DNA of 64,000 nucleotides from an uncultured Eubacterium sp. (GTDB lineage Bacteria; Bacillota; Clostridia; Lachnospirales; Lachnospiraceae): the NCBI GenBank assembly GCA_910583555.1, contig CAJTXO010000014.1, forward strand, positions 52,310 through 116,309, read 5' to 3'. The notes under the pieces were generated by a model that worked only from the letters and a program-made list of their open reading frames with translations, had not been told where the DNA came from and did no database searches. Numbering within the stretch: position 1 is the stretch's first letter; every line of letters begins with the position of its first letter. Position numbers and translations under genes: made by a program. Below are positions 43,058-51,419 of the stretch, piece by piece.

Positions 43058-44095
43058 TTATGCCGGCTCAATCCTTACCTTGACCTTCCTGCTCTCCGAA
43101 GTCTTCAGTACCTCATCATAAACGGACGGATACTTTTCCTTCAGTGCTTTGGAATCCGGCCTGCGTGTCTTTCTGGTTACAAAGTCAATCAGGAGTCTGT
43201 CGTTTGTGGTTGTTAAAACCCCATGCTCATGCTCCTTCATTGCTTCTGCAATCCGCACACTGTGTGCCTCAATCTCCTTTTCCAGTTTTTTAATTTCTGC
43301 ATTCCTTGCTGTCAATTCTCCCTGCAGCATGGCAATCTTCCGCAATGCTTTTTCATACTTGCCGGAAAACTCCACCGTGGGAAGACTTTTCTGGCTGCTG
43401 CCATAGATACGTGCCAGCGACTCCAGCGCCAGTTTCGGTTTCACATCCTGCATGGTCGGTGGTTTGTCATTTTCAAGGCTCCAGATCCATTCCTCCAGTC
43501 TCTCAAAAATGATATCCTCCTTTGCCCTGTCCCGCACAATCTCCGGCATTGCCAGGTCATTATCCGGGTTGTTGCCCCATACAGCTGAAAAAGCACCGAT
43601 ATCCACGTCTGCCACCGCCAGATAAAACCGAAGCTGCAGTTCATAGTAAAGCGGGATGGCATCTTCAGCCCAGTCTCCTGCCTTATGATAGGTACAGCTT
43701 TTGCATTCCAGAATCCCCGGCTTCCCGTCCGACGCACGGGTAAACCGGCGGTCAAAGTTTGCCAGGGCATACGGGTGGTCTGCATGCTGGTACAGGTTGG
43801 TATCCTCTGTCACGGCATTGCCGGATTTCTGCTCATACCAGTAGGCTGCAATCGGCTCCAGTAAATGTCCCATCTGCAGCTGGTTCGCATTGTTTTTTTC
43901 CGGCGGCTTGATCCTGCCCTTTTTGATAAGCCAGAGTTCCAGCGGCGTTGTCCACGGGGAAACCCCGAAGATGGCTGCCACGTCACTGCCGCCCACCGTA
44001 TAGGGAATATCCCCCAGCGAACCATGCATCCGGCACTCCAGCCAGCGGTCATTGTCCATGCCTGCCGTGTCGATTAAAATATTTGGTTCTCCCAT
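43058..44095 (-). CDS. YqaJ-family exonuclease (viral recombinase)
   Basis: 345 residues. The family start GGSDVAAIFGVSPWTTPLELW is clear, and the PD-(D/E)XK site is present: Glu78 (HLLEP), GILECKSC (Glu130, Lys132) and ELQLRFYLA (Gln154). It chews double-stranded ends to expose single strands for an annealing partner, probably the 38914-39738 protein. A coiled-coil segment lies at about 265-305. Its ATG overlaps the upstream stop as TGATG. Confidence 0.92.
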   Translation of the reverse strand: MGEPNILIDTAGMDNDRWLECRMHGSLGDIPYTVGGSDVAAIFGVSPWTTPLELWLIKKGRIKPPEKNNANQLQMGHLLEPIAAYWYEQKSGNAVTEDTNLYQHADHPYALANFDRRFTRASDGKPGILECKSCTYHKAGDWAEDAIPLYYELQLRFYLAVADVDIGAFSAVWGNNPDNDLAMPEIVRDRAKEDIIFERLEEWIWSLENDKPPTMQDVKPKLALESLARIYGSSQKSLPTVEFSGKYEKALRKIAMLQGELTARNAEIKKLEKEIEAHSVRIAEAMKEHEHGVLTTTNDRLLIDFVTRKTRRPDSKALKEKYPSVYDEVLKTSESRKVKVRIEPA

Positions 44096-45237
44096 CAGTA
44101 ATCCACTCCTTTCGCAAGGTCATACTCACTCCAACGGAGCGACAAAGCCCTTGCCATGTTTTCTTCCACGGTAAGCATCTTAGCCTGTGGCGTGTTCTGT
44201 GTTTTCAGGATATAAGGGATTTCCTGCATTGCCATGAATACGTCATGGGCGGTTGCCGGCGCTCCCCCGCTTGCCATCTCATACATGGCGATTGCCTCCA
44301 CTGCCGCTTTCTTTGGCATACTCAGCTTTTTGCACACACGGGTCATGGCATTGACCGGGTAATCCAGTGGAATCTCTAACAGTTTCTGCAGCTTCGCCAC
44401 GGAATCCCCAAACTGGGCAAACAGCTGATCCAGTTTATCCGCAAAATCTGCCACGCTCTTTTTATGCCTGTGGTCAACGGACAGGCAGCTCCCGATATGG
44501 ATCGGGTACTGCCCGCCTGCCAGAAGTGCAGATACCTTTGCAGAGGCAACCCCGGTATCCGAAGTAATAAAACGGATGCCCGGCATCAGTTTTGCTGCCA
44601 TAGCTTTCTGCCCCTGCTCCTCCAGTGTCTTTTTGTAACCCTCCAGCAGTTCTTCTTTCTGGCCCGGCATGCTCCATGACGCACTCACGAGGGAATGGTC
44701 ACAGTAACCGCCCTCAAACTCGCTGCCAGAAAACCTTTCATCCAGCTTTTTCTGCAGTGCCACAAGCAGTTCATCTACAGGAAGCACGGAATAATCCGTC
44801 TCATCCCCGGAATGCACTGCTGCCACTTTTTCATCCCTGAGAAGCAAAAGAGCCTCCGCATGGTATAAGCGAAGGCAGGCATTGAGCACATCCGCCAGAG
44901 CTGTCCGGCTCAGTTTGGGAAGTGCCGTTCCACCGATTTTTGCCCGGTCAAGCAGGCTTTTGTAGGCTGTCCCCCGGATGGGATAATACTGATGATCTAC
45001 CATCATGGCAAGCCCTAAGTTGTCTGCCGTATCCTCCACGGCTTCCTGACTGATTCCTGGTGCAAACAGCCCCAGCTTCCCCACAAGGGAGGAACCTTTG
45101 TCCAGAGGCGCCACCTCAAGGTCACTAACCTTACACCGCTGCCACCTGCTGTTTGCTGACTGATTCCTGTGGTAATCAAGCATCTGCTCATAGGAACCAA
45201 AGGTTGTAAAGTAACTGTCTTTGCATACATTCTGCAT
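44095..45237 (-). CDS. DUF932-like element protein
   Basis: 380 residues, soluble. Blocks such as RTALADVLNACLRLYHAEALLLLRDEKVAAVHS, FITSDTGVASAKVSA and PIHIGSCLSVDHRHKKS suggest a phage/plasmid DUF932-type protein, but I am not certain. It heads the gene group with YqaJ and RecD2 and is first after a promoter-attenuator leader. Start follows AAAGGAGAG. Function unknown. Confidence 0.6.
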   Translation of the reverse strand: MQNVCKDSYFTTFGSYEQMLDYHRNQSANSRWQRCKVSDLEVAPLDKGSSLVGKLGLFAPGISQEAVEDTADNLGLAMMVDHQYYPIRGTAYKSLLDRAKIGGTALPKLSRTALADVLNACLRLYHAEALLLLRDEKVAAVHSGDETDYSVLPVDELLVALQKKLDERFSGSEFEGGYCDHSLVSASWSMPGQKEELLEGYKKTLEEQGQKAMAAKLMPGIRFITSDTGVASAKVSALLAGGQYPIHIGSCLSVDHRHKKSVADFADKLDQLFAQFGDSVAKLQKLLEIPLDYPVNAMTRVCKKLSMPKKAAVEAIAMYEMASGGAPATAHDVFMAMQEIPYILKTQNTPQAKMLTVEENMARALSLRWSEYDLAKGVDY

Positions 45238-45285
45238 TACGCATCTCTCCTTTCTTTCTGACGGTAATCCGACTTGTTATATAAC

Positions 45286-45464
45286 AAAAGCCAACGAAAC
45301 AACCGCTGGCTTATTGTCCAATATTGAATTGTAGAAACAAAAAAAGTGCCATCTGCAATATTTCATGCAAATGACACTGTGAATTTACCTGTTAAACTGT
45401 GTCTGTACGGATACAAACTGGATACTGATATAGAAATTATAACAGATATCGGTTTGACCGTCAA
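45286..45464 (-). promoter_or_regulatory. Promoter-attenuator leader A
   Basis: Minus strand: TTGACG (45459-45464), 17-bp spacer, TATAAT (45436-45441), then CTATATCAGTATC. About 55 nt later AGTGTCATTTGCA and TGCAGATGGCACT pair (45345-45378), followed by TTTTTTT, an intrinsic terminator before the gene. A second stem, AAGCCAGCG/CGTTGGCTT with TTTT, lies at 45288-45312. The same layout occurs at 57629-57769. Confidence 0.75.
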
Positions 45465-45477
45465 TGAAAGAAAAAAT

Positions 45478-45714
45478 TTAATCCGTCTGTATTTCCTGTA
45501 TTTCCTGTTCTGATGACTGCAGTATTTCTTCCTGTATTTTCTTTACCTCCTCAACTGATAATGGAGAACAGCATTTCGCTGTTTCTTCAACAGACATTAA
45601 TCCGGCTTGCAGTATCCTGAAAGCAGTTTTTTTTGCCCCCTCTTTTGCTGCCTCATATCTCTCAGATTCAATATAATCAAGCAGAATCTGTTTTTCATCT
45701 AACTTATAAAGCAT
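45478..45714 (-). CDS. Small Rpn-like C-terminal protein
   Basis: 78 residues: MLYKLDEKQILLDYIESERYE, then AAKEGAKKTAFRILQAGLMSVEETAKCCSPLSVEEVKKIQEEI. The second half resembles the C-terminal tail of Rpn/PD-(D/E)XK nuclease family proteins. It may be a remnant of one or a free-standing gene. It lies 14 bp after the RES gene, in AT-rich cargo. Confidence 0.5.
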   Translation of the reverse strand: MLYKLDEKQILLDYIESERYEAAKEGAKKTAFRILQAGLMSVEETAKCCSPLSVEEVKKIQEEILQSSEQEIQEIQTD

Positions 45715-45728
45715 GACACAACCTCCTC

Positions 45729-46631
45729 TTACAAATCTGTACGCCTAAATGTCTGACTTAAATGTTTAACATGTTCCCCTGCTATCTTTTGGTCGTAATC
45801 CATCAAATTGTTTTCAGGATTAGAAAAAATAGCTTGTTTATTATTAAAATCCCAAAATGAATGATTTGCCTGTTTATGCATCAAAACCCTGCTGTTTACA
45901 AATTTAATTGCATGTGAATGGCTATTGAATATCGTATAATTAACACCACCCGGTGCCAAATAGCTTTTATACGCAATTCCATCCACACCGGTTTTTCTCA
46001 AATGATCTGATAAAATTTGAGTAGCACGGTATATCTTTTCGCTTTTTACAGGCAATGTATATTGTGCCATTAGCAATGAAAAAAATATTCCCAAACTCAT
46101 ATTATGTAATACTGTATCTTCATGCTGAAATGACTTATCTGTAGAAAAATCAATAATGCTCATATTCTTATTTGTTTCAAATGTGGCTAATGACAATAAG
46201 TCTCCATAACCTGATTTTACTTCCATACAAGCGGTTTCTTGATTTGAGGCAACATATAGATACGAAGCACCAGCTATATTATTCCTGCCGTTACCACTTA
46301 TACCGATAAGCGGCTCCCTGGAATTTACTTCATTATATCCTGTAAATAACCCTTTTTCCGTTTTTCCTACTCCAGAATCAGGATTATTATCATCCTCTAC
46401 CTCTATAATTCTTGCCCGAAACAGTTCCGTACCCTGTTTTAATTCTGTAAAAAACTGATTCTTTTCTTTATCTAATACAATTTCATCCAATAAATGATAA
46501 ATCTTCTGACACTCTTTAATTAATTTTTCATTTGAATCTATCGCTTCAATAAATGCATAAAATTCGTTTCTGGCATTTACTGAATACCCCAAATTTTCCA
46601 TATCCTCAGCAAATCTTTGCAACTCATCCAT
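45729..46631 (-). CDS. RES-domain protein, toxin candidate
   Basis: 300 residues. The C-terminal two thirds follow the RES pattern: ELFRARI, GRNNIAGASYLYVASNQETACMEV, then VDGIAYKSYLAPGGVNYTIF. RES toxins degrade NAD+ in other bacteria, with Arg and Tyr/Glu residues in these positions. The N-terminal 75 residues are helical and not part of RES. The usual Xre-type antitoxin is absent; a 60-residue gene lies 105 bp upstream. The activity is inferred. Confidence 0.7.
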   Translation of the reverse strand: MDELQRFAEDMENLGYSVNARNEFYAFIEAIDSNEKLIKECQKIYHLLDEIVLDKEKNQFFTELKQGTELFRARIIEVEDDNNPDSGVGKTEKGLFTGYNEVNSREPLIGISGNGRNNIAGASYLYVASNQETACMEVKSGYGDLLSLATFETNKNMSIIDFSTDKSFQHEDTVLHNMSLGIFFSLLMAQYTLPVKSEKIYRATQILSDHLRKTGVDGIAYKSYLAPGGVNYTIFNSHSHAIKFVNSRVLMHKQANHSFWDFNNKQAIFSNPENNLMDYDQKIAGEHVKHLSQTFRRTDL

Positions 46632-46736
46632 AAATTTTGATAACAGCCTCCTCTAACAAATTGTATATAATTTTCTTTTCCTGAACTCTTCATTTCAATC
46701 AACCAACATACATCTATGTTTTATCTAAGATGCCCA

Positions 46737-46919
46737 TTATAAAAAATATGCATAAGAAAAGCATCCCTCTAAAGCATCTTCAGGTTTCTTAGCCATTTCG
46801 ATAATATGATTCATATTGTCTTTCGCTTCCTCTGAAAATTGTGGGTTATTTTTAATAATGTTCTTCATCAGTTCCTTGTAAAACTTTTCTGCTGCCTTTT
46901 CATCCGTCTTATTATCCAT
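46737..46919 (-). CDS. Small acidic protein, possible antitoxin
   Basis: 60 residues: MDNKTDEKAAEKFYKELMKNI ... NHIIEMAKKPEDALEGCFSYAYFL. Helical, no DNA-binding motif, no known family. It precedes the RES gene on the same strand in similarly AT-rich DNA. An antitoxin role is only a guess from position. Confidence 0.5.
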   Translation of the reverse strand: MDNKTDEKAAEKFYKELMKNIIKNNPQFSEEAKDNMNHIIEMAKKPEDALEGCFSYAYFL

Positions 46920-47001
46920 AATCCCGCCTCCATTATCTTATATAAATAGCAAAAGACTCAAGACTCAAATCTATGAGCCAAGAGTCCCCGCCAATTACAT
47001 G

Positions 47002-47949
47002 TTATACCTGACTGATTTCCATTTTGTCCTGCAACATCATATGGTACAGCTCCTGATGTTCCTGTGGAATATCTAACAGTTTCATACATTCTTCCTCAGA
47101 CATATCCGAGTTCTTCATCATACTTATAATCGCATTTATCAAAGTTCTGTCTACTATCCCCTGTGAAAGATTACACATTTCCATCGCCTCTCTTTCCATT
47201 GTTTTTGTCATTGCAACATCAAACTCTGCTTTTAATATCTTTTTCTTTTCTCCCGGCAATACCTTGTCTGACAAAAGAACATCCAGCATTCTCAAAAGCC
47301 CCTCATATTTTTCATCACCGGGACCTCCCAGACAGACTGCAATAACCGAAAGCATATCATAATTTTCTTCCTTCTCTGTCACACTGCCAACAAGGTTCTG
47401 CTCTTTCATAGAATAAGCAGTAATCGTGTTTTTACGGTATTTAGGCGGATTAAAACATATCCAAATACTGTAAACTTTTTTTAGTTTCTCATAACCTGAA
47501 TCCGAAGTTTCCGTTCCATACTGGCTGGAAATCATTCTGCTACAATAATATATTCCCCGTTTAATAAGCGGATATCCGGGATAAAAATCCTTTTGGCTTT
47601 CCACATTAATAATCATCTGAATCATTTCATCGTCTTTCGGGGACAGCACTCGAAAATAAATGTCATATGTTATGGGTTTTTCTTTCATGCCAACATCTTC
47701 TTTGCCTATCCCGTCAATAAACTCCGCCGATTCATCCCGGTGTACAGCAACTTCATGAACTTTTGGTTTCTCATCGAGATATTTTTCTTCAATATCTTTT
47801 ATCGGACAATCATGAAACTCCCTTACACACGTCTTCAGAATACGGGCTAAAATCTGTCTATTAATTAAAAGATTTCGGCAATACGCATCATACGACGCAT
47901 TCTGTCCTGCCGTATCAAGCTTTTTTGCCAATATATTTTCTACCTCCAA
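47002..47949 (-). CDS. Rpn-like PD-(D/E)XK nuclease family protein
   Basis: 315 residues from a TTG start at 47949 that follows AAAGGAGGAGACC; the open frame runs further up without such a site. Typical blocks: ENILAKKLDTAGQNASYDAYCRN, ITYDIYFRVLSP, MIINVESQKDFYPGYPLIKRGIYYCSRMIS (active-site region), VYSIWICFNPPKYRKNTI. These belong to the nuclease-transposase-like family common in Lachnospiraceae. Biological role unsettled. Confidence 0.8.
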   Translation of the reverse strand: MEVENILAKKLDTAGQNASYDAYCRNLLINRQILARILKTCVREFHDCPIKDIEEKYLDEKPKVHEVAVHRDESAEFIDGIGKEDVGMKEKPITYDIYFRVLSPKDDEMIQMIINVESQKDFYPGYPLIKRGIYYCSRMISSQYGTETSDSGYEKLKKVYSIWICFNPPKYRKNTITAYSMKEQNLVGSVTEKEENYDMLSVIAVCLGGPGDEKYEGLLRMLDVLLSDKVLPGEKKKILKAEFDVAMTKTMEREAMEMCNLSQGIVDRTLINAIISMMKNSDMSEEECMKLLDIPQEHQELYHMMLQDKMEISQV

Positions 47950-48066
47950 TGGTCTCCTCCTTTTGCATTCCTTAACTTTATCATACCATAGCCACTTAAA
48001 AATATCTACTGAATTTTTACTTATGGGAAAGGCACCGCCCAGAACGGACGGCACCTCTCCCTCTTG

Positions 48067-49002
48067 TTATGCCGCACTCCGTTTCAGTTTCCACATCCCA
48101 CGCCCGGCATGTTCAAACTGTTTTGGATGGCACTGCAGTGTCTGGCGGATTTTCTCCCTCCACCACTGATTTTCTTTTGCTTTCTCATGTGACTGGATCT
48201 GTTCATACAGATAAGAAAGCGGTACTGCCTCTTTACAGGGTTCCATAACGGCTACTACTACATCCCGCCATGTTGCCTCCGGCAGATCCCTTATGTCACA
48301 TTCTTTCTTCTCTGTAACCAGTATTGGCACAACAAACCCAACATCCTTCCGCACAATCATCACATACTCATGCAGGATGGGAATAAACCTTCCACTGTAA
48401 GTTGTATTGTCAGAAAGGCAGTTATGCTGCACCTTGATTATGATATTCTCCAGCTTCCCTGGTTTGGCAATCTCCGAAATCATACTGTATAAATGTCCTT
48501 TTTTCTTGATGTCACCCATCAGGACTGCCATCCGTCCGCCCTGTTCCAGTGCGGAATACTGCTTTAACATCGCAGCATTCATCGCTTTTACAAACTGGTT
48601 CCAGTCCGGAATCCGGGACAGGTCGTACTTTCTGGGGTCGTACCCATACCGTGCTTCCACTTCCTTTGCCGGATACATCTTATCCGAATAGATTACCATG
48701 TCCCAGTAAGGCGGGTGCCAGAAAATAAATTCTGGACGCTCCGGTATCTCACTGTGCATCAGGTCAAACCCGCTGTGCAGGTCATAGATCCTGCTCTGGA
48801 TCCCCATGTTGTCCGCTGCTGCTTTCGTTGTCCCACTGCCGCACATATAGTCGCATATCATCTCCGGATGGAAGAACCCAATCAGGTCCTCCACCAGTCT
48901 GGGGGAACAGTTCCCGCGATAGCGGTTGCTGCCGCCCTCCCCTCGTTCCGGATAGGAAACAATGCTGGTAAGGGGTTTTATATTTTTGTTTCTGTCTGCC
49001 AT
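48067..49002 (-). CDS. Orphan DNA methyltransferase
   Basis: 311 residues. SAM-binding CDYMCGSGTTKAAADN at 50-65 and catalytic HPPYW at 96-100 (an [DNSH]PP[YFW] variant). Motif order places it with the beta-type amino-methyltransferases. It should methylate N6-adenine or N4-cytosine. There is no restriction gene nearby. Phage and ICE methylases often protect against host restriction. Start at 49002 follows AAAGGAG. Confidence 0.8.
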   Translation of the reverse strand: MADRNKNIKPLTSIVSYPERGEGGSNRYRGNCSPRLVEDLIGFFHPEMICDYMCGSGTTKAAADNMGIQSRIYDLHSGFDLMHSEIPERPEFIFWHPPYWDMVIYSDKMYPAKEVEARYGYDPRKYDLSRIPDWNQFVKAMNAAMLKQYSALEQGGRMAVLMGDIKKKGHLYSMISEIAKPGKLENIIIKVQHNCLSDNTTYSGRFIPILHEYVMIVRKDVGFVVPILVTEKKECDIRDLPEATWRDVVVAVMEPCKEAVPLSYLYEQIQSHEKAKENQWWREKIRQTLQCHPKQFEHAGRGMWKLKRSAA

Positions 49003-49019
49003 AGCTCTGTCTCCTTTCG

Positions 49020-49457
49020 TCAACCGCCATTTTCCACGGAACAATAATCCACCTCAAATACCTCATCCGTCAGAATGGAAATATATTTTTTCAAAACCAG
49101 ACGCAGTATTTCTTCAGTCAGGTTTTCTTCCTTTTCAGGCATATTCCAAGGATAAGACGGTTCATAAACCAGATAAATTTCTGAATTACAGTCATCGCAG
49201 GCTGTAAACCGGATATTCTCTGCCTCCTGTATTACATTCTGGAGAATCGTTGCCAGCCCCAGATGATACTCTCTGTCAAACTCCAGAACATCATCCACGT
49301 CCGGCTTTGCAATCCCTTGCTCTTTCAGCCAGTTCTGCACCGATTTATGATACTCCGGTGCCAGTTTCAGTAAGTTTTCCATACGCTTCATAGAACCGCA
49401 CTCCATCCCTGTCAGGCAGACTCCATAGCCATATGTATGCCAGCTTGTATAACTCAT
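49020..49457 (-). CDS. Element protein of unknown function
   Basis: 145 residues, acidic, no recognised domain. Starts MSYTSWHTYGYGVCL after AGGAGG and has a CxxC pair (CDDCNSEIYLVYEPSYPW). It overlaps the previous gene by 4 bp (ATGA) and precedes the methyltransferase by 17 bp. Confidence 0.7.
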   Translation of the reverse strand: MSYTSWHTYGYGVCLTGMECGSMKRMENLLKLAPEYHKSVQNWLKEQGIAKPDVDDVLEFDREYHLGLATILQNVIQEAENIRFTACDDCNSEIYLVYEPSYPWNMPEKEENLTEEILRLVLKKYISILTDEVFEVDYCSVENGG

Positions 49458-50104
49458 ATTGCACCTCCTGTCTCCTCCGTGATTTCCCGGATAAACACAG
49501 GCCCCATCACAAGGTCTTTTCTCTCTATGCAGATATGATACTGGTTCCTCTGATAATCTTCTTTCTCATAACACTCATAACTATCGTTACCAGATACTGC
49601 CGCATATCTGTCATCTGCCTGCCACTGTAACAGTGTGCTGTTATCAAATTCCTCTGACAGATATTCCGTCAGTTTTCTTTTTGCATCCGGATAATCCGTA
49701 CAGATTTCTTCCAGATGCCCATGCTCCCCATGCCAGGACCAGTCTACGGCCACAGCCCAGACCGTTTTCTTTTCCCTGCCTGTCCAGGGTTCTAACGGTT
49801 CTATCATTTCCGGTGCCATAATGACCTCATCCAGACTGATATCCTCTATTGTTTTTGGCTCCTGGTACAGACCGGAAAACCGTTCCTCCAGCTCTGTTAC
49901 ATCTGCCGGCAGAACCGGGGCATCAAAACTGCAGTAGATATCCGCTGTCTCGTTTTCCGTTTCTTTATCCCCATCTGTCCGTATTTCCGTAATCACTCCG
50001 AAAAGCCCTTCCCAGTCACTCTGTCCGTTGGCATAAATCCTCTGCCCGATGGCAAATGTCATGCCTTTGTACTGATAAGCGGCTCCTGTGTGCTTTATAA
50101 CCAT
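49454..50104 (-). CDS. Element protein of unknown function
   Basis: 216 residues. A beta-rich start (YKGMTFAIGQRIYANGQSDWEGLFGVITEI) resembles a small barrel; the rest is acidic (DISLDEVIMAPEMIEPLEPW). No family recognised. Part of a tightly packed group: 14 bp after the gene upstream and a 4-bp overlap with the one downstream. Confidence 0.68.
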   Translation of the reverse strand: MVIKHTGAAYQYKGMTFAIGQRIYANGQSDWEGLFGVITEIRTDGDKETENETADIYCSFDAPVLPADVTELEERFSGLYQEPKTIEDISLDEVIMAPEMIEPLEPWTGREKKTVWAVAVDWSWHGEHGHLEEICTDYPDAKRKLTEYLSEEFDNSTLLQWQADDRYAAVSGNDSYECYEKEDYQRNQYHICIERKDLVMGPVFIREITEETGGAI

Positions 50105-50118
50105 AACCGTTCCCTCCT

Positions 50119-51252
50119 TTACATATGGCAGTCTACGATGACTAAAACTGTCTCATCATCCAGCCCGTCAATAAACTGCTCCAGTTCATCTTCCCAGTCC
50201 TCATTATCCTCGAACCTGCTGTTTCTGCCATCCGGGATAAAGCGCTCTACCGTAGTCCAGATGCCTTCCGTCAGAAACGCGTAGAGATTAAGCGGGTACT
50301 TCTTTCTTTTGAGTTTTACAAATTGTTCCAGATATTCGTCCTCTGTCTCCCCTTTTCGGAATAACAGCTCACCAAATCTGCGGATGCCGTTTTCTTCAAT
50401 GCAGAGACAGGTATTGTCCGGCACCTCTCCGGATGCAAACCATCCTGACATTTTAACAAAACTCTGTTTTGCCTTCTCCAGCTCCCATTCATACATGGCC
50501 TGCCAGGCAATGTCTTTCTTTCTGGCTGCACAGGTCCAGTGGTATCCTTCCGGAACCTTCGTCTCCTTGTCCGCACACGTCCAGCTCCGGTCCGCAATAC
50601 CATATTCCTTACAGCCATCTTTTACCAGAAACATGTCCGGCCAGCGTCCGCCGATGGAATACCAGTCATAAAAAGCATCCGGGTTATAGTAATATCCATA
50701 CGCCCCCTGCTCCTCATAATAAGCTGTCCCATATTCTTCCTCCACAAAATCCTCAAAAGTCTGGTAAACCTTTGAATACGGAACATGTTCCATGACCTGC
50801 ATCTTTCTGCACCTCTTCGTGCGTTTCCGGTGGTGCAGCGGTCCCCAGTTCCTTTCATACAGCCTGCCATCCACAATCTCATATTTACAATAGACATCGC
50901 AATGGTGGTCTGTACGGACTGTCCCATTTGGGAAGCGGACCAGATTTACCGTTTCCGTCTCATACGTTTTCCGGTATTCTTCCGTCTTATTTTCAAATTC
51001 CAGATAATCCGAATTATCCGTGTCACTGTAAAAAGGCTCCATAACGGCATCCACTTCCTCCGCCATCCGGTTGGAAAAAGCAGTGCTCCGCATCCTTGCC
51101 TCAGACTGGTATATGTCTAACATGATGTGGTGTTCCGGATTTTTCTTCTTTTGCACTTCGATTGCCCGAATTAAATTTTGGGCTTCTGTTGCCCTTGCCA
51201 TATCTTCCTCACATGGCTCGATTTCCACAGTTACTAATGTCGCATAATGCAT
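50119..51252 (-). CDS. Element protein with tryptophan/tyrosine-rich core
   Basis: 377 residues, soluble. The block YYYNPDAFYDWYSIGGRWPDMFLVKDG is like a motif found in phage/ICE proteins of unknown role. C-terminal part is acidic (WEDELEQFIDGLDDETVLVIVDC). Start follows AAAGGAGG. It precedes two more small genes and the methyltransferase in one apparent operon. Confidence 0.68.
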   Translation of the reverse strand: MHYATLVTVEIEPCEEDMARATEAQNLIRAIEVQKKKNPEHHIMLDIYQSEARMRSTAFSNRMAEEVDAVMEPFYSDTDNSDYLEFENKTEEYRKTYETETVNLVRFPNGTVRTDHHCDVYCKYEIVDGRLYERNWGPLHHRKRTKRCRKMQVMEHVPYSKVYQTFEDFVEEEYGTAYYEEQGAYGYYYNPDAFYDWYSIGGRWPDMFLVKDGCKEYGIADRSWTCADKETKVPEGYHWTCAARKKDIAWQAMYEWELEKAKQSFVKMSGWFASGEVPDNTCLCIEENGIRRFGELLFRKGETEDEYLEQFVKLKRKKYPLNLYAFLTEGIWTTVERFIPDGRNSRFEDNEDWEDELEQFIDGLDDETVLVIVDCHM

Positions 51253-51419
51253 ACGCTCGTCCTCCTTTTTGAAAAAGGACAGACCGTATATCCAGAAAAT
51301 ATGGGCGGCAGAAACAGCAGCCTGCCCTGTACCATAAAAATTTTCCGAACATACTGCTGTCCCTGTCTTATTTGTTATCGTGAATCAATTACTTTGTGTC
51401 TTCTATCTCCTGCCTTCTG

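Noticed and set aside
48010..48055. GC-rich GGCACC repeats as a terminator after the methyltransferase
   Set aside because: The copies are direct, not inverted, and cannot form a stem.
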